Assembly (NCBI RefSeq): GCF_003054325.1 | Contig: NZ_QBKU01000001.1 | Span: 528,395-592,394, forward strand | Direction: 5' to 3' | Source of the DNA: Sulfitobacter mediterraneus | Lineage (GTDB): Bacteria; Pseudomonadota; Alphaproteobacteria; Rhodobacterales; Rhodobacteraceae | Length of the DNA stretch: 64,000 bases | Part shown: positions 9,472 through 20,582 of the stretch, piece by piece | How the letters are laid out: every line of letters begins with the position of its first letter | Numbering within the stretch: the first letter of the stretch is position 1 | Translations under genes and position numbers: made by a program | Notes under the pieces: generated by a model | Database searches by the model: none | Told to the model about the DNA's origin: nothing | What the model saw: the letters and a program-made list of their open reading frames with translations, nothing else

Positions 9472-10035
9472 TTATCCCGCTGGTTGCGAGGATACCCCAA
9501 CCTGTGCGGGACGCAGCAAACGGTCATGCAACATGAACCCTTCTGCCGCCACCTGAATGATATCGCCCGCTTTGGTGCCTGGCACCGGCGCTTCGAACAT
9601 GGCCTGATGGTGCTGCGGATCAAACTTGTCGCCAACTTCAGGCGCAATCACTTCGATCCCGTGTTTCTTGAACACATTCAGCAACTCGCGCATGGTCAGT
9701 TCCACACCCTCAAGCAACGGGCCAGACACCTGCCGCTGCTCTTCGGTTGCGGCCTCAAGGGCGCGTTTCATATTGTCATAAACCGGCAGCATATCGCGGG
9801 CCAGCTTTGACCCGCCGTAGTTCTCTGCCTCACGGCGATCCTTGTCAGACCGCTTGCGAGCGTTCTCCGCATCGGCCAACGCCCGCATAAAGCGGTCCTT
9901 GTACTGATCCCGATCCGCACGAAGCTGATCCAGCTCCAGCGCTTCATCATCAATCTCGGCCGCGTCTTCGGCAAATTCCTCTGCCATCGCTTGCTCAATA
10001 TCGTCGAGAAAATCGTTTTCCTTGGGCTCTGCCAT
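9472..10035 (-). CDS. grpE: Nucleotide exchange factor GrpE
   Basis: Releases ADP from DnaK in the Hsp70 cycle. The 187 residues show the expected acidic N-terminus, a long coiled-coil (LDQLRADRDQYKDRFMRALADAENARKR) and a C-terminal beta domain (NVFKKHGIEVI, FDPQHHQAMFE, GFMLHDRLLRPAQVGVS). It lies 9 bases downstream of hrcA on the same strand, the common hrcA-grpE heat-shock operon. dnaK/dnaJ are not in the window. Confidence 0.96.
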   Translation of the reverse strand: MAEPKENDFLDDIEQAMAEEFAEDAAEIDDEALELDQLRADRDQYKDRFMRALADAENARKRSDKDRREAENYGGSKLARDMLPVYDNMKRALEAATEEQRQVSGPLLEGVELTMRELLNVFKKHGIEVIAPEVGDKFDPQHHQAMFEAPVPGTKAGDIIQVAAEGFMLHDRLLRPAQVGVSSQPAG

Positions 10036-10044
10036 TTTTCACCT

Positions 10045-11109
10045 CTAACTCCGATCGGAGACCAGTTTTCCGACCAGCTGTGCCGTGTAATTCACAATGG
10101 GCACGATACGTCCATAGTTCAGGCGGGTGGGGCCAATCACGCCGACCGCACCAATCACCTTTCGATCAGCGTTCATATAAGGGGAAAACACCAGAGAGGA
10201 ACCCGAAAGTGAGAAAAGTTTGTTTTCTGAGCCGATAAAAATGCGCACACCGTCACCGCCCTCGGCCAAATCCAGAAATTCGGCGATGTCGCGCTTGCGT
10301 TCCAGATCATCAAAGAGGCTGCGGATGCGCTCCAGATCCTCAGCTTCGGCTTCCGTTCCCAACAGATTCGACCTGCCCCGGACAATCAACCGCTCTGTAC
10401 TGGTGTCATCGCCCTGCCAAAGCGCGAGACCACTCTCCACCATATCGCGGGCCAGCACATCAATTTCTTGCCGCCTTTGCGCGATTTCCCGTTCAATTGT
10501 GTGCTGAAGTTCGCTGATGGTTTTGCCTTCCACCAGTGCATTCAGAAAATTTGCCGCCTCCCGCATGGAACTTGGCGTTTGGCCGGGCGGTGGTGTGAAC
10601 AGCCTGTTTTCAACATGACCGTCAGAAAACACCAGAACAACCAGCGCCCGATCCTGTGACAGCGAAACAAACTCGATATGTTTGATGGGCGCTTCGTGTT
10701 TCGGCGTCATGACCAATGACGCCCCTTGCGTGACACCCGACAAGGCAGAGCCGACACGGTCCAGAAGCCCGCCCACATCTGATGCGTTATCGCCTAGCGT
10801 TGCATCAATTTTCTCGCGGTCTGTCTCTGTCGGATCACCCAGTTCGATCATCCCATCAACAAACATCCGCAAGCCCAACTGGGTTGGAATGCGCCCCGCG
10901 CTGACATGCGGCGATCCCAACACGCCGAGATACTCAAGATCCTGCATCACATTGCGGATCGTTGCCGCGCTAACCTTTTCGCTGAAATCACGAGTGAGCG
11001 TGCGGGAGCCAACAGGATCTCCATTCGCCAGATAGCCCTCAACCACCCGGCGAAACACTTCGCGGGACCGGTCGTTCATCTCTTTGAGTAGATCTGAGGT
11101 CTCTGTCAT
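10045..11109 (-). CDS. hrcA: Heat-inducible transcription repressor HrcA
   Basis: Repressor that binds CIRCE operators and is kept folded by GroEL. Full length, 354 residues. The N-terminal winged helix includes [51 protein letters not shown]; the C-terminal part has [19 protein letters not shown] and [17 protein letters not shown]. No CIRCE element (TTAGCACTC-N9-GAGTGCTAA) is visible in its own upstream region, so autoregulation through CIRCE is not supported. A TTGACG hexamer 17 bases from TTTATT on the minus strand is a plausible vegetative promoter. It is divergent from rph. Confidence 0.96.
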   Translation of the reverse strand: MTETSDLLKEMNDRSREVFRRVVEGYLANGDPVGSRTLTRDFSEKVSAATIRNVMQDLEYLGVLGSPHVSAGRIPTQLGLRMFVDGMIELGDPTETDREKIDATLGDNASDVGGLLDRVGSALSGVTQGASLVMTPKHEAPIKHIEFVSLSQDRALVVLVFSDGHVENRLFTPPPGQTPSSMREAANFLNALVEGKTISELQHTIEREIAQRRQEIDVLARDMVESGLALWQGDDTSTERLIVRGRSNLLGTEAEAEDLERIRSLFDDLERKRDIAEFLDLAEGGDGVRIFIGSENKLFSLSGSSLVFSPYMNADRKVIGAVGVIGPTRLNYGRIVPIVNYTAQLVGKLVSDRS

Positions 11110-11220
11110 CTTCTTACCTGTTTAGGAGATAATAAAGGTGCAGCAAGGCTAAACGTCAATCGGGCTTGCATACAGCATAGGTCGGACGCTATCCCCGGTT
11201 CAAACAGTAAAGGAATGAAT

Positions 11221-11934
11221 ATGCGTCCCTCTGGCCGGAAACTTGATGAAATGCGTGCTGTCTCTGTTGAGGTTGGCTTTACCAAACATGCCGAAGGGTC
11301 GGCGCTCATCAAGATGGGCGATACCCATGTGTTGTGTACCGCAACCATCGAAGACCGCGTGCCGCCGTTTATCAAAGGCTCCGGCTTGGGTTGGGTCACC
11401 GCAGAATACGGCATGTTGCCCCGCGCCACCAACACCCGGATGCGCCGTGAGGCCACAGCTGGCAAACAAGGCGGTCGCACAGTTGAAATTCAGCGTTTGA
11501 TCGGCCGGTCCTTGCGGGCAGGTGTGGATCGGGTTGCATTGGGCGAACGTCAAATCACCGTGGATTGCGATGTATTACAGGCCGATGGCGGCACCCGCTG
11601 CGCCTCGATCACTGGCGGTTGGATCGCGCTGCGCCTTGCGGTCAACAAGCTGATGAAAGCTGGCGATGTGATCACTGATCCGTTGGTAGATCCAGTGGCG
11701 GCGATCAGCTGTGGCATCTACGCGGGCCAACCTGTGCTTGATCTCGATTATCCTGAAGACTCCGAAGCGGGCGTCGATGGCAACTTTATCATGACCGGCT
11801 CAAAACAGCTGATCGAAGTGCAGATGAGCGCTGAAGGGTCCACGTATTCCCGTGATCAGATGAACCAGTTGATGGATCTCGCCGAAAAAGGTGTGTCCGA
11901 GCTGGTCGCAATCCAAAAGGACGTCACTGCGTGA
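11221..11934 (+). CDS. rph: Ribonuclease PH
   Basis: Phosphorolytic 3'-exoribonuclease that trims tRNA 3' ends. The 237 residues match the family length. Seen: [11 protein letters not shown] start, [70 protein letters not shown] and [23 protein letters not shown] 11221 is preferred over ATG 11215 because AAAGGA is 7 bases upstream of it but only 1 base from 11215. Its last codons overlap the start of rdgB (GTGA), forming an rph-rdgB-hemW operon. Confidence 0.96.
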   Translation: MRPSGRKLDEMRAVSVEVGFTKHAEGSALIKMGDTHVLCTATIEDRVPPFIKGSGLGWVTAEYGMLPRATNTRMRREATAGKQGGRTVEIQRLIGRSLRAGVDRVALGERQITVDCDVLQADGGTRCASITGGWIALRLAVNKLMKAGDVITDPLVDPVAAISCGIYAGQPVLDLDYPEDSEAGVDGNFIMTGSKQLIEVQMSAEGSTYSRDQMNQLMDLAEKGVSELVAIQKDVTA

Positions 11935-12542
11935 CCCGCAAATTCACAGAAAACCGCATCCTGATTGCCACGCACAACGCGGGCAAACTGGAAGAGATGC
12001 AGCAATTGTTCGCTCCGCGCGGTGTTTCTGTGGTTGGTGCGGCAGAATTAAAATTGCCAGAACCAGAAGAAACTGAATCCACCTTTGTCGGCAATGCGCG
12101 GATCAAGGCCCATGCCGCCGCGCAAGCCACCGGCCTGCCCGCCCTGTCCGATGATTCCGGGATCGAAGTCGAGGCACTGGGTGGTGCACCTGGGGTATAC
12201 ACTGCAGATTGGGCTGAAACTCCAACAGGCCGTGATTTTGTCATGGCAATGACCAAAACCCACAACCTGCTTGAAGAAAAATCCGCGCCACACCCCCGCC
12301 GCGCCCGGTTTTGTGCCACGCTGGTTCTGGCTTGGCCCGATGGACACGATGAGGTTTTTGCAGGGCGTGTTAACGGAACCTTGGTTTGGCCGATGCGCGG
12401 CAAATTGGGGCATGGCTATGACCCGATGTTCATGCCCGACGGTTATGACATCACCTTTGCAGAAATGGACGCCGATCAGAAAAACGCGATCAGCCACCGG
12501 GCCGATGCCTTTGCCAAACTGATTTCGGCTTGTTTTGACTGA
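11931..12542 (+). CDS. rdgB: dITP/XTP pyrophosphatase (HAM1 family)
   Basis: Hydrolyses non-canonical purine triphosphates (dITP, XTP) to keep them out of DNA. The 203 residues contain the [10 protein letters not shown] nucleotide-binding start, [13 protein letters not shown] with catalytic acids, [13 protein letters not shown] and the [12 protein letters not shown]-terminal signature. GTG start overlaps the rph stop by 4 bases and its own end overlaps hemW by 8 bases, which implies coupled translation. Confidence 0.95.
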   Translation: MTRKFTENRILIATHNAGKLEEMQQLFAPRGVSVVGAAELKLPEPEETESTFVGNARIKAHAAAQATGLPALSDDSGIEVEALGGAPGVYTADWAETPTGRDFVMAMTKTHNLLEEKSAPHPRRARFCATLVLAWPDGHDEVFAGRVNGTLVWPMRGKLGHGYDPMFMPDGYDITFAEMDADQKNAISHRADAFAKLISACFD

Positions 12543-13692
12543 AGATTGGCAAAACGGCGGCTTTGGCCTCTATATCCATTGGCCGTTTTGCGAAGCGAAA
12601 TGCCCCTATTGCGATTTCAACAGCCATGTCAGCAGGCAAATTGATCAACGCGCATGGCGTGATGGCTATTTGTCAGAGCTGAAACGCACCGCAAGTGAAA
12701 CCAAGGGCCGTATCCTGAACGCCGTATTCTTTGGTGGCGGAACGCCCAGCCTGATGGACCCTGACGTTGTAGCGGACGTGATCAACGCCATCAAAACTCA
12801 TTGGCCCACAGCCAACGATCTTGAAATCACCCTAGAAGCGAACCCCAGCTCAGTTGAGGCAGGACGTTTTGCCGCTTATCGAGACGCTGGGATCAGCCGC
12901 ATCTCGATGGGGATACAGGCTTTGAACAATGACGATCTCCGTCGCCTTGGCCGCATTCACACCGCAAAGGAGGCGCTGACAGCCTTTGATGTTGCGCGAG
13001 GCGCGTTTGAGCGGGTGAGTTTCGATCTGATTTATGGACGGCAGAACCAGACCGCGCAGGCGTGGGAGGGTGAGCTAAAGCAGGCACTAAACCTGGCGAT
13101 AGACCATATATCGCTTTATCAGCTTACCATTGAACAAGGCACCGCGTTTGGCGACCGCTATGCCCGTGGCGGCTTGCGCGGATTACCGGACGAAGATCTG
13201 GGCGCAGACCTTTACACGCTGACCCAAGATGTTTGCAATGACATGGGAATGCCAGGATATGAGGTTTCAAACCACGCACGAGATGGCGCCCAATCGCGGC
13301 ATAATCTGATCTACTGGCGGTATGGTGACTATATCGGCATCGGTCCGGGGGCTCATGGGCGCATCACAATTAATGGCCGGCGACAGGCAACAGTTTGTTT
13401 GAGCAATCCAAAGCTCTGGCTGGAGAAAGTCGCAAATGGCACAACGGGAAAATCTCGTAGCTTGCTAGATCAATCAGAACAGGCGATTGAATTTCTGTTG
13501 ATGGGCCTGCGGTTAAAGGAAGGGATTGATCCAAAGCGGTTCGCTCAGATCGCCGGAAAACCGCTGCCCAAGGATAAACTCGACCACCTGAGCGAGATTG
13601 GTATGATCCACGCGACAGATGATCGAATTATCGTTTCAGATCAGGGCTTTAACGTTCTAAACGCCGTCATTGAGAATTTGATACCCGACTAG
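12535..13692 (+). CDS. hemW: Radical SAM heme chaperone HemW
   Basis: Related to coproporphyrinogen dehydrogenase HemN but of the HemW class, which delivers heme to target proteins. The 385 residues carry the radical-SAM cluster motif CEAKCPYC (Cys ~19, 23, 26), [18 protein letters not shown], the [13 protein letters not shown] block and the HemN C-terminal domain ([16 protein letters not shown]). The CxxxCxxC spacing without an extra fourth Cys and the length under 400 favour HemW over HemN. Start is TTG 12535, forced by the overlap with rdgB. It is convergent with parB, and the stops overlap by 4 bases. Confidence 0.9.
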   Translation: MTEDWQNGGFGLYIHWPFCEAKCPYCDFNSHVSRQIDQRAWRDGYLSELKRTASETKGRILNAVFFGGGTPSLMDPDVVADVINAIKTHWPTANDLEITLEANPSSVEAGRFAAYRDAGISRISMGIQALNNDDLRRLGRIHTAKEALTAFDVARGAFERVSFDLIYGRQNQTAQAWEGELKQALNLAIDHISLYQLTIEQGTAFGDRYARGGLRGLPDEDLGADLYTLTQDVCNDMGMPGYEVSNHARDGAQSRHNLIYWRYGDYIGIGPGAHGRITINGRRQATVCLSNPKLWLEKVANGTTGKSRSLLDQSEQAIEFLLMGLRLKEGIDPKRFAQIAGKPLPKDKLDHLSEIGMIHATDDRIIVSDQGFNVLNAVIENLIPD

Positions 13693-14588
13693 GAGCCGCT
13701 CAACACACGGCACAATTCGTCCAGTTCATCCAGCGAATCGTAATGCACAGTGAGCTGACCTTTCTCTTGGCCTGGCTTGTGGTTCAGAACAACTTTCATC
13801 TTAAGTGCTGCAGTAAGATCACCTTCCAACGCCTTGGTATCTGCGTCTTTCTCAACTTTCTCCGCTGGTTTTTTGCCTTCGACCACATCGCCCGAACCGG
13901 GTTGCTGTTCCTTCTTTACCAAAGCTTCAGCAGCACGAACGGATAGGCCCTTTTTGATGATTTCTTTGGCCAGCTTGACCGGATCCAACGCGGGCACAAG
14001 CGCACGCGCATGTCCTGCGCTCAAATCGCCATCGCGCACCATGTCCAACACGGGCTGAGGCAAATTCAAAAGCCGCAGCAAGTTCGCGATGTGACTGCGG
14101 CTTTTACCAAGGGCTTCGGCCATCTTTTCCTGAGTATGGCCGAACTTGTCCATCAATTGCCGATAACCGGCTGCTTCTTCAATCGCATTCAAATCCGCAC
14201 GCTGAATATTCTCGATGATCGCCACTTCAAGAACTTCGACATCGGTGAATTCGCGGACCACGACAGGCAGTTCGTGCAACTGGGCCAATTGCGCCGCCCG
14301 CCAACGGCGTTCACCTGCGACGATCTCGTAGGTATCATCGCTTCGCTTGCGGACGATCAAAGGCTGAATAACGCCTTTTTCTTTGATCGATGCCGCCAAA
14401 TCATCGAGATCTTCCTTGGCAAACCGCTTGCGTGGCTGCTCGGGGTTCGGTGAAATCCGCTCAATCGGGATATACTGCTCCGTTGCGACGGGCCCTTGAG
14501 CTGTGGTCGCTTCGGTCTCTGCGACATCGGCCATAAGGGCGGACAAGCCACGGCCTAATCCACGCTTGCGATCTTGTTTATCAGCCAT
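13689..14588 (-). CDS. parB: Chromosome partitioning protein ParB
   Basis: CTP-dependent clamp that loads at parS and spreads along DNA. The 299 residues show the N-terminal KRGLGRGLSALM ParA-interaction motif, the CTP-binding motifs GERRWRAA and IIENIQRADLN, the helix-turn-helix that reads parS (HTQEKMAEALGKSRSHIANLLRLLNLP, near 140-165), and a C-terminal dimerisation domain. It lies 10 bases downstream of parA. Two perfect parS sites occur 1.4 and 3.3 kb upstream in the same run of genes. Confidence 0.97.
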   Translation of the reverse strand: MADKQDRKRGLGRGLSALMADVAETEATTAQGPVATEQYIPIERISPNPEQPRKRFAKEDLDDLAASIKEKGVIQPLIVRKRSDDTYEIVAGERRWRAAQLAQLHELPVVVREFTDVEVLEVAIIENIQRADLNAIEEAAGYRQLMDKFGHTQEKMAEALGKSRSHIANLLRLLNLPQPVLDMVRDGDLSAGHARALVPALDPVKLAKEIIKKGLSVRAAEALVKKEQQPGSGDVVEGKKPAEKVEKDADTKALEGDLTAALKMKVVLNHKPGQEKGQLTVHYDSLDELDELCRVLSGS

Positions 14589-14598
14589 CTCTGCATCC

Positions 14599-15396
14599 TC
14601 AGATGTTGTTTTTGATCAATTCTTTAGCCAAATCGCGATAGGCCTCGGCCCCCTTGGACTGAGGGTCATAGGCCAGCACTGGCATAGCATAGCTGGGCGC
14701 TTCACTCACCCTTACATTTCGAGGGATCATCGTTTCAAACACCAGATCACCAAGATTGCTGCGCGCATCCTGCTCAACCTGCTGCGATAGGTTGTTGCGC
14801 TTGTCGTACATTGTAAGCACAACCCCCTCAATCCGCAGGTCCTTGTTACCGGTTTGCCGAACCTCGCGGATCGTCATCATTAACTGGGACAACCCTTCCA
14901 ACGCAAAGAACTCACTTTGCAACGGCACAAGGATCGAATGGGAGGCAATCATCGCATTCACCGTCAGCAAATTGAGCGATGGCGGGCAGTCAATCAGGAT
15001 ATAGTCCAGTTCATAGCGGTCCATCTGCGTTTGACGCAGGGCATCATGCAATAGAAAGCTGCGCTTTTCGTTCGATATCAGCTCGATATCCGCCGAACTC
15101 AGATCAACTGTCGCAGGAACAATCAACAATCCTTGGTAGTCGGTATCCTGAATAACCTCATCCAGATCAATGTCTTCAAGAAGAAGCTCATAGGTCGTGT
15201 AAACCCGATCTTCCAGCTCAATACCTAGTCCGGTCGAGGCATTGCCCTGCGGATCAAGATCAACAAGCAGCACCCGCTTGCCCTCTTCTACCAACGCCGC
15301 AGCGAGATTTATCGCAGTTGTTGTTTTGCCAACCCCGCCCTTTTGATTGGCAACAGCAATAATCTTGGGACCGTTGGGGCGAGACAGATCAGACAC
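14599..15396 (-). CDS. parA: Chromosome partitioning ATPase ParA
   Basis: Deviant-Walker ATPase that forms a gradient on the nucleoid and moves ParB-parS complexes. The 265 residues include VANQKGGVGKTTTAINLAAAL (Walker A with the signature Lys), DLDPQGNASTGLG, YILIDCPPSLNLLT and PLQSEFFALEGLSQL. GTG 15396 is chosen because AAGGA sits 8 bases upstream; TTG 15402 is in the same frame but too close to it. It overlaps the end of rsmG. Confidence 0.96.
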   Translation of the reverse strand: MSDLSRPNGPKIIAVANQKGGVGKTTTAINLAAALVEEGKRVLLVDLDPQGNASTGLGIELEDRVYTTYELLLEDIDLDEVIQDTDYQGLLIVPATVDLSSADIELISNEKRSFLLHDALRQTQMDRYELDYILIDCPPSLNLLTVNAMIASHSILVPLQSEFFALEGLSQLMMTIREVRQTGNKDLRIEGVVLTMYDKRNNLSQQVEQDARSNLGDLVFETMIPRNVRVSEAPSYAMPVLAYDPQSKGAEAYRDLAKELIKNNI

Positions 15397-15997
15397 GGGC
15401 AATTTCCTTGATACTCAAGATAGCGGCATCGGCGCTGGTTTTACTTCTGACAGGTTCACAATCGTAGGACCACAGCCTCCGCGCTTCCTGGTCTTCTTTT
15501 TTCCATTGTGCACCCTTTGGGAACAAGGCCAGCCCAGTCGGCAATAGATGACGATCAGCGAAACCAAGCAAATCGCTCAGATCTGCCAAGGCGCGTGCTG
15601 TAAGAATGTCCGCCTTCAGAGGTTCGATGCTTTCAATACGGTCTGATCGCACGGTAACCCCGAGATCAAGCTCTCTAGAAGCGGTTCGCAGGAATGCGCA
15701 TTTTCTCTGATCGCTTTCTACCAGAGTAAATCGAAGCGAATCCGGGTTTTCCGATGCCAGAATGGCCAGAACTACCCCGGGAAAGCCTCCGCCGCTCCCA
15801 ATGTCGACCCAATGACCTTGCTTTGGCGCCAGTTCAAATAATTGTGCTGAATCCACAATATGCCGATTCCAGATGTGAGGAATACTTGCTTTTGAGATCA
15901 GGTTGATCTTTACGGTCCACTTCTCGACCAGCGCAACAAATACTTTGAGCTTGTCCAATGTTTCACGTGAAACATTCAAATCAGTTTCGTCGCTCAT
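15389..15997 (-). CDS. rsmG: 16S rRNA (guanine527-N7)-methyltransferase RsmG
   Basis: Methylates G527 of 16S rRNA using SAM (formerly gidB). The 202 residues include the SAM motif [16 protein letters not shown] and [19 protein letters not shown]. Codons 8-13 (NVSRET) are encoded by a perfect parS site, so the N-terminus is shaped by segregation DNA. ATG 15997 overlaps the mnmG stop (ATGA), the end overlaps parA, and the four genes mnmG-rsmG-parA-parB look like one operon. Confidence 0.96.
   Translation of the reverse strand: MSDETDLNVSRETLDKLKVFVALVEKWTVKINLISKASIPHIWNRHIVDSAQLFELAPKQGHWVDIGSGGGFPGVVLAILASENPDSLRFTLVESDQRKCAFLRTASRELDLGVTVRSDRIESIEPLKADILTARALADLSDLLGFADRHLLPTGLALFPKGAQWKKEDQEARRLWSYDCEPVRSKTSADAAILSIKEIARV
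15959..15974. promoter_or_regulatory. parS: parS site 2, within rsmG
   Basis: TGTTTCACGTGAAACA is a perfect 16-base palindrome identical to the bacterial parS consensus. It is the ParB nucleation site. It is read here in the rsmG frame as GTT TCA CGT GAA ACA (VSRET). It is 1.4 kb from parB and about 5.2 kb from the proposed oriC. Confidence 0.95.
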
Positions 15998-17865
15998 GCG
16001 GTTTTCTTTCCGGTATCACGGCGCAAACGAGCAAGCAAAAGCGTCAAAGCTGCCGGTGTCATTCCGTCAATCCGTGCCGCTTGGGCGAGCGTTTCCGGCT
16101 GCGCCGCAATCAGCTTTGCCTTCAATTCATTCGACAGACCTTCGAGTGCAGAATAGGGAAAACTGTCTGGAATCCGCTGTGCCTCATCTTTACGCAAGGC
16201 CTCAATGTCCTTTTGCTGCCGGCCTAGATAGTTAGAATACAGCGCATCTCGTTCAATTTGTTCAGAGATCTCAAGCGCCACGCCGTCAAGTTCCGGCACA
16301 AGTGGCAGAATATCTGCAAATTTCATATCCGGAAAGGACAGCAACTGAAAGGCGCTACGACGGTTGCCATCCTGACTGATCTCTATGCCTGCTTGAATTG
16401 CTTCTTTCGGCGTAAAGGTGGCCGACGTGAGCTTTGCTTTGACACGCGTCAACTCATCCAGCTTCGCCTGAAAGGCGTTCGTTCTTTGACTTGAAGCGCA
16501 TCCAAGCTGGATCGCCAATGGCGTTAGGCGTTGGTCTGCGTTGTCTGCACGCAACGACAGCCTGAATTCAGCCCGAGAGGTAAACATCCGGTAGGGTTCA
16601 GTCACACCGCGTGTGGTCAAATCATCAATCATCACGCCGATATAGCTGTCTGCACGGCTGAAGGTGACCGGATCCCGACCTTTGGCAGAGAGCGCGGCGT
16701 TCAAACCCGCAACCAACCCCTGCGCGGCCGCCTCTTCATATCCTGTTGTGCCGTTGATTTGACCGGCCAAATAGAGCCCCGGCACTTTTCGCAACTCCAA
16801 TGTCGCCTTTAGCGCCCGCGGATCAATATAGTCATACTCGATAGCATACCCGGGTTGAAGGATAACAGCATTCTCAAGCCCCTTCATTGAACGGACATAA
16901 TCCAGCTGCACATCTTCTGGCAATGATGTGGAGATACCGTTTGGATACACCGTGTGATCATCTGCGCCTTCAGGCTCCAGGAACACTTGATGGGAATCCT
17001 TATCGGCAAATCGGACGACCTTATCCTCGATCGAGGGGCAGTACCGGGGACCAACACCATCAATATGGCCACCGTACATCGCTGATCTTTCCAGATTGGC
17101 ACGGATAATTTCGTGTGTCTTTTCGTTGGTATGCGTAATACCGCATGAAATTTGCGGTGCTGTTGTTTGCGTCGAGAGGAAGGAAAACAATACCGGTTCT
17201 GCATCACCAGGCTGATCGTCTAACACATCCCAATTGATCGTGCGACCATCCAATCTTGGTGGAGTGCCCGTTTTGAGCCGCCCCATAGGGAGATCAAACC
17301 TGTCGATGGTTTCGGCCAGCTTGTTCGATGCCTTGTCGCCCATCCTGCCACCAGATCGCGAGACCTCACCGATATGAATGACGCCTCGCAGGAATGTGCC
17401 CGTCGTGAGGATCACAGCATCTGCTGTAATTGACTGTCCATCTGCCAGAATAACGCCGCCAACCGTTCCATCCTCGACAATCAGATCGGTGACCTCACCT
17501 TCAATAATACTCAGGTTTTCCTGACTTTTGATCTCTGCCAACATTTGGGTACGGTAGATTTTTCGGTCCGCCTGTGCCCGGGGGCCTTGCACAGCTGGGC
17601 CTTTGCGACGGTTCAGCAAACGGAACTGAATACCGGCCTTGTCCGCAACGCGGGCCATCACACCATCCATGGCGTCAATCTCACGTACGAGATGCCCCTT
17701 GCCAAGCCCGCCAATCGCCGGATTGCAGGACATCACACCGATCCCGGCCTCTGTCATAGTTACAAGAGCGGTGTTCGCTGACATCCGAGCTGCGGCATGC
17801 GCAGCTTCAGCCCCGGCGTGGCCCCCACCAATTACGATGACCTCAAAATGTTTCACGTGAAACAC
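15994..17865 (-). CDS. mnmG: tRNA uridine-5-carboxymethylaminomethyl modification enzyme MnmG
   Basis: FAD subunit that, with MnmE, installs the cmnm5 group on wobble uridine of several tRNAs (formerly gidA). The 623 residues start with the dinucleotide-binding [16 protein letters not shown] and include [34 protein letters not shown] and the C-terminal HxxxY-type MnmE-binding helices. The start is uncertain: GTG 17865 (reading FHVKHFEV) is used here, but GTG 17856 has a better-spaced GGAG site. A parS palindrome covers this start region, so the initiation signal and parS share bases. It follows mnmE by 4 bases. Confidence 0.96.
   Translation of the reverse strand: MFHVKHFEVIVIGGGHAGAEAAHAAARMSANTALVTMTEAGIGVMSCNPAIGGLGKGHLVREIDAMDGVMARVADKAGIQFRLLNRRKGPAVQGPRAQADRKIYRTQMLAEIKSQENLSIIEGEVTDLIVEDGTVGGVILADGQSITADAVILTTGTFLRGVIHIGEVSRSGGRMGDKASNKLAETIDRFDLPMGRLKTGTPPRLDGRTINWDVLDDQPGDAEPVLFSFLSTQTTAPQISCGITHTNEKTHEIIRANLERSAMYGGHIDGVGPRYCPSIEDKVVRFADKDSHQVFLEPEGADDHTVYPNGISTSLPEDVQLDYVRSMKGLENAVILQPGYAIEYDYIDPRALKATLELRKVPGLYLAGQINGTTGYEEAAAQGLVAGLNAALSAKGRDPVTFSRADSYIGVMIDDLTTRGVTEPYRMFTSRAEFRLSLRADNADQRLTPLAIQLGCASSQRTNAFQAKLDELTRVKAKLTSATFTPKEAIQAGIEISQDGNRRSAFQLLSFPDMKFADILPLVPELDGVALEISEQIERDALYSNYLGRQQKDIEALRKDEAQRIPDSFPYSALEGLSNELKAKLIAAQPETLAQAARIDGMTPAALTLLLARLRRDTGKKTA
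17849..17864. promoter_or_regulatory. parS: parS site 1, at the mnmG start
   Basis: A second perfect TGTTTCACGTGAAACA palindrome, identical to the first. In mnmG it is read as TTT CAC GTG AAA CA (FHVKH), a different codon phase from the rsmG copy. It is 3.2 kb from the proposed oriC and 1.9 kb from the other site. It falls on the translation start of mnmG, and GTG within the palindrome may itself be the start codon. Confidence 0.95.
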
Positions 17866-17869
17866 TCCA

Positions 17870-19156
17870 TTATTTACCCAAGCAGAAGCTGGAGAAGATT
17901 TCATCCAACAGGTTTTCCACGTCGATCCGGCCAACCAGTGTTTCCAAGGTTCGAATCGAAGACCGCAGCTCCTCTGCCGCTATATCATAGTGTTCCGACC
18001 CCCGCGCCAATATCCCGCGCACAGTTTCAAGATTTACTGCCGCACGTTCCATCGCAATTCGGTGTCGTTCGTGCGTCGCCAATCCGGCGGCCAAACTCCG
18101 CTCTGCCAAATATTCTTGCACCCGCTTGACCAAAGCATCAATGCCCTGACCAGTTTTGCCTGATACAGCGTTTTCATCATCGCCTAATAGATCAGCTTTG
18201 GGTCGGACGACAATATCATCAACCCCAGGTTCAAGCATGAGTGCTTCCCCCGGCGATGCGAGGAAAATTCGCAGATCTGCAGACGTTGCCCGGGTCATCG
18301 CAAGATCAACACCGAGGGCTTCAATCACATCATCGCTTTCTCGCAATCCCGCGGTATCAAGAAGCGTCACCGGGAGACCACCCAGATCCATGCGCACTTC
18401 GATAATGTCTCTGGTAGTACCGGCAATCTCTGATGTGATGGCCGCATCTCGCCCTGCAAGAGCGTTTAACAGGGTCGATTTTCCGGCATTTGGCGCACCA
18501 ACAATGGCCACTTCAAAACCATTCCGAATGCGTTCCGCAATCTTCGTTCCTGCTATTTCGCTGCTCAGATCGTCCATCACTCCTGTCAGCAGATCATCAA
18601 CTTCAGGCGTTACATCAACGGGCACATCTTCGTCAGCGAAATCAATCGTGGCTTCCAACAACGCCGCTGCTCGGATCAGATCTCTGCGCCAACGCTCCAC
18701 CTGATCACCAAGGTGACCGGACAGAACCCGAAACGCCTGTTTCCGCTGCGCTTCTGTCTCAGCTTCGATTAGATCGGCCAGGCCTTCCACCTGCGCCAGA
18801 TCCAGACGCTCATTTTCAAGAGCCCGCCGGGTAAACTCCCCGGCCTCCGCCAAACGCGCGTCAGGGAAAGACGCAAGAAGCTCAAGACAGGACCGGACCA
18901 CCGCGATGCTGCCATGCAATTGAAATTCAACAACATCTTCACCAGTGAAACTGTTCGGCGCAGAGAATGGCAAGATCAAAGCCTCGTCAATCACCTCTCC
19001 GGTCAGTGTCTTTATCTCCCGCAGGCCAGCCCGATGAGATTTGGGCAGTGTGCCTGCGATGCTACCAGCGATTTCAAAGGCAGATGGTCCCGACAGGCGG
19101 ACAACAGAAACGCCAGCCCGCCCCCCAGCTGTCGCTTGGGCAAAGATCGTGTCCAT
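17870..19156 (-). CDS. mnmE: tRNA modification GTPase MnmE
   Basis: Partner of MnmG in wobble-uridine modification (formerly trmE). The 428 residues have the N-terminal folate-binding domain ([23 protein letters not shown]), helical domain, and an inserted G domain with G1 [15 protein letters not shown]2 TTRDIIE, G3 DTAGLRE. The C-terminus ends in the conserved Cys-containing FCLGK. It lies 31 bases downstream of rho and upstream of mnmG in one leftward run. Confidence 0.97.
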   Translation of the reverse strand: MDTIFAQATAGGRAGVSVVRLSGPSAFEIAGSIAGTLPKSHRAGLREIKTLTGEVIDEALILPFSAPNSFTGEDVVEFQLHGSIAVVRSCLELLASFPDARLAEAGEFTRRALENERLDLAQVEGLADLIEAETEAQRKQAFRVLSGHLGDQVERWRRDLIRAAALLEATIDFADEDVPVDVTPEVDDLLTGVMDDLSSEIAGTKIAERIRNGFEVAIVGAPNAGKSTLLNALAGRDAAITSEIAGTTRDIIEVRMDLGGLPVTLLDTAGLRESDDVIEALGVDLAMTRATSADLRIFLASPGEALMLEPGVDDIVVRPKADLLGDDENAVSGKTGQGIDALVKRVQEYLAERSLAAGLATHERHRIAMERAAVNLETVRGILARGSEHYDIAAEELRSSIRTLETLVGRIDVENLLDEIFSSFCLGK

Positions 19157-19187
19157 AATGCATAACCTATTGTTATTATTAAATAAC

Positions 19188-20459
19188 TCAGGTGTTCATC
19201 GAATCGAAGAAATCCGAATTGGTTTTGGTTTGTTTGAGCTTACCAATTAAGAATTCAATTGCATCCGTGGTTCCCATCGGGTTGAGAATCCGGCGCAGAA
19301 CAAAGGTTTTCTGCAGATCAATTTTATCAACCAACAGATCTTCTTTCCGGGTGCCGGATTTGAGGATGTCGATGGCTGGGAACACACGCTTGTCAGCGAT
19401 CTTGCGATCCAGAACAATCTCGGAGTTACCCGTGCCTTTGAATTCTTCAAAGATCACCTCGTCCATGCGGCTGCCTGTGTCGATCAAGGCAGTCGCGATA
19501 ATGGTCAAGGAACCACCCTCTTCGATGTTTCGCGCAGCACCAAAGAAACGTTTGGGTCGTTGCAATGCGTTGGCATCCACACCACCGGTCAAAACCTTGC
19601 CAGACGACGGGACAACGGTGTTGAACGCACGGCCCAGCCGCGTGATGGAATCGAGCAAGATCACAACATCGCGTTTGTGTTCCACCAGGCGCTTGGCTTT
19701 TTCGATGACCATATCAGAAACCGCCACGTGACGCGTCGCAGGTTCATCAAAGGTGGAGGACACGACCTCGCCCTTTACAGAGCGTTGCATGTCGGTGACT
19801 TCTTCCGGGCGTTCGTCGATCAGCAGAACGATTAGATAACACTCTGGGTGATTTTTCTCGATCGAGTTGGCAATGTTTTGCAGCAGAACCGTTTTACCGG
19901 TGCGTGGCGGCGCGACGATCAAGGATCGCTGGCCTTTACCGATGGGCGACACCAGATCAATGATCCGCGCTGAGCGGTCTTTGACGGTTGGATCTTCGAC
20001 TTCCATCGTCAGACGCTCATCAGGGTAGAGCGGCGTGAGGTTTTCAAAGGCAACCTTGTGGCGGGCCTTCTCAGGCTCTTCAAAGTTGATCTTGGTGACC
20101 TCTGTCAGGGCAAAGTAGCGTTCACTGTCGTCAGGAGCCTTAATGAGCCCCTCAATGGTATCTCCGGTCCGCAGGGACCATTGGCGGATCATCTCAGGCG
20201 AGACGTAGATATCATCGGGGCCCGGCAGATAGTTCGCCTCGGGGGAGCGCAGAAAGCCAAACCCGTCCTGCAACACTTCCAAAACGCCGTCACCTGAAAT
20301 TTCCCAGCCTTCATCCGCGCGTTCACGCAGGATCTGGAACATCATTTCGCCCTTGCGCATCGTAGAGGCGTTTTCGATCTCAAGCTCTTCGGCCATCGCC
20401 AAAAGGTTCTTGGGCGTTTGCGCCTTCAGGTCGGCAAGGTTCAGCGTATCGGTTGTCAT
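19188..20459 (-). CDS. rho: Transcription termination factor Rho
   Basis: Hexameric RNA helicase that ends transcription. The 423 residues have the N-terminal Rho-N helices ([21 protein letters not shown]), the RNA-binding cold-shock-like domain ([17 protein letters not shown]), Walker [26 protein letters not shown] and the C-terminal [21 protein letters not shown]. Usual length for alphaproteobacteria. The 123-base gap to hemJ upstream on the same strand could hold its own promoter. Confidence 0.98.
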   Translation of the reverse strand: MTTDTLNLADLKAQTPKNLLAMAEELEIENASTMRKGEMMFQILRERADEGWEISGDGVLEVLQDGFGFLRSPEANYLPGPDDIYVSPEMIRQWSLRTGDTIEGLIKAPDDSERYFALTEVTKINFEEPEKARHKVAFENLTPLYPDERLTMEVEDPTVKDRSARIIDLVSPIGKGQRSLIVAPPRTGKTVLLQNIANSIEKNHPECYLIVLLIDERPEEVTDMQRSVKGEVVSSTFDEPATRHVAVSDMVIEKAKRLVEHKRDVVILLDSITRLGRAFNTVVPSSGKVLTGGVDANALQRPKRFFGAARNIEEGGSLTIIATALIDTGSRMDEVIFEEFKGTGNSEIVLDRKIADKRVFPAIDILKSGTRKEDLLVDKIDLQKTFVLRRILNPMGTTDAIEFLIGKLKQTKTNSDFFDSMNT

Positions 20460-20582
20460 GAATAATCCTGTGCAGCCCTGGCAAAGGCGGGGCTGTGCGT
20501 CATTGGAATGTAAATGCTAGGTCGCCCTCCCGGACGGGAAGGTGCGCATGGTATAAGCAGCCGCCAAGGGACTGTCAATATT

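Noticed and set aside
10045..11220. CIRCE element controlling hrcA
   Set aside because: No TTAGCACTC-N9-GAGTGCTAA or close match was seen between hrcA and rph.
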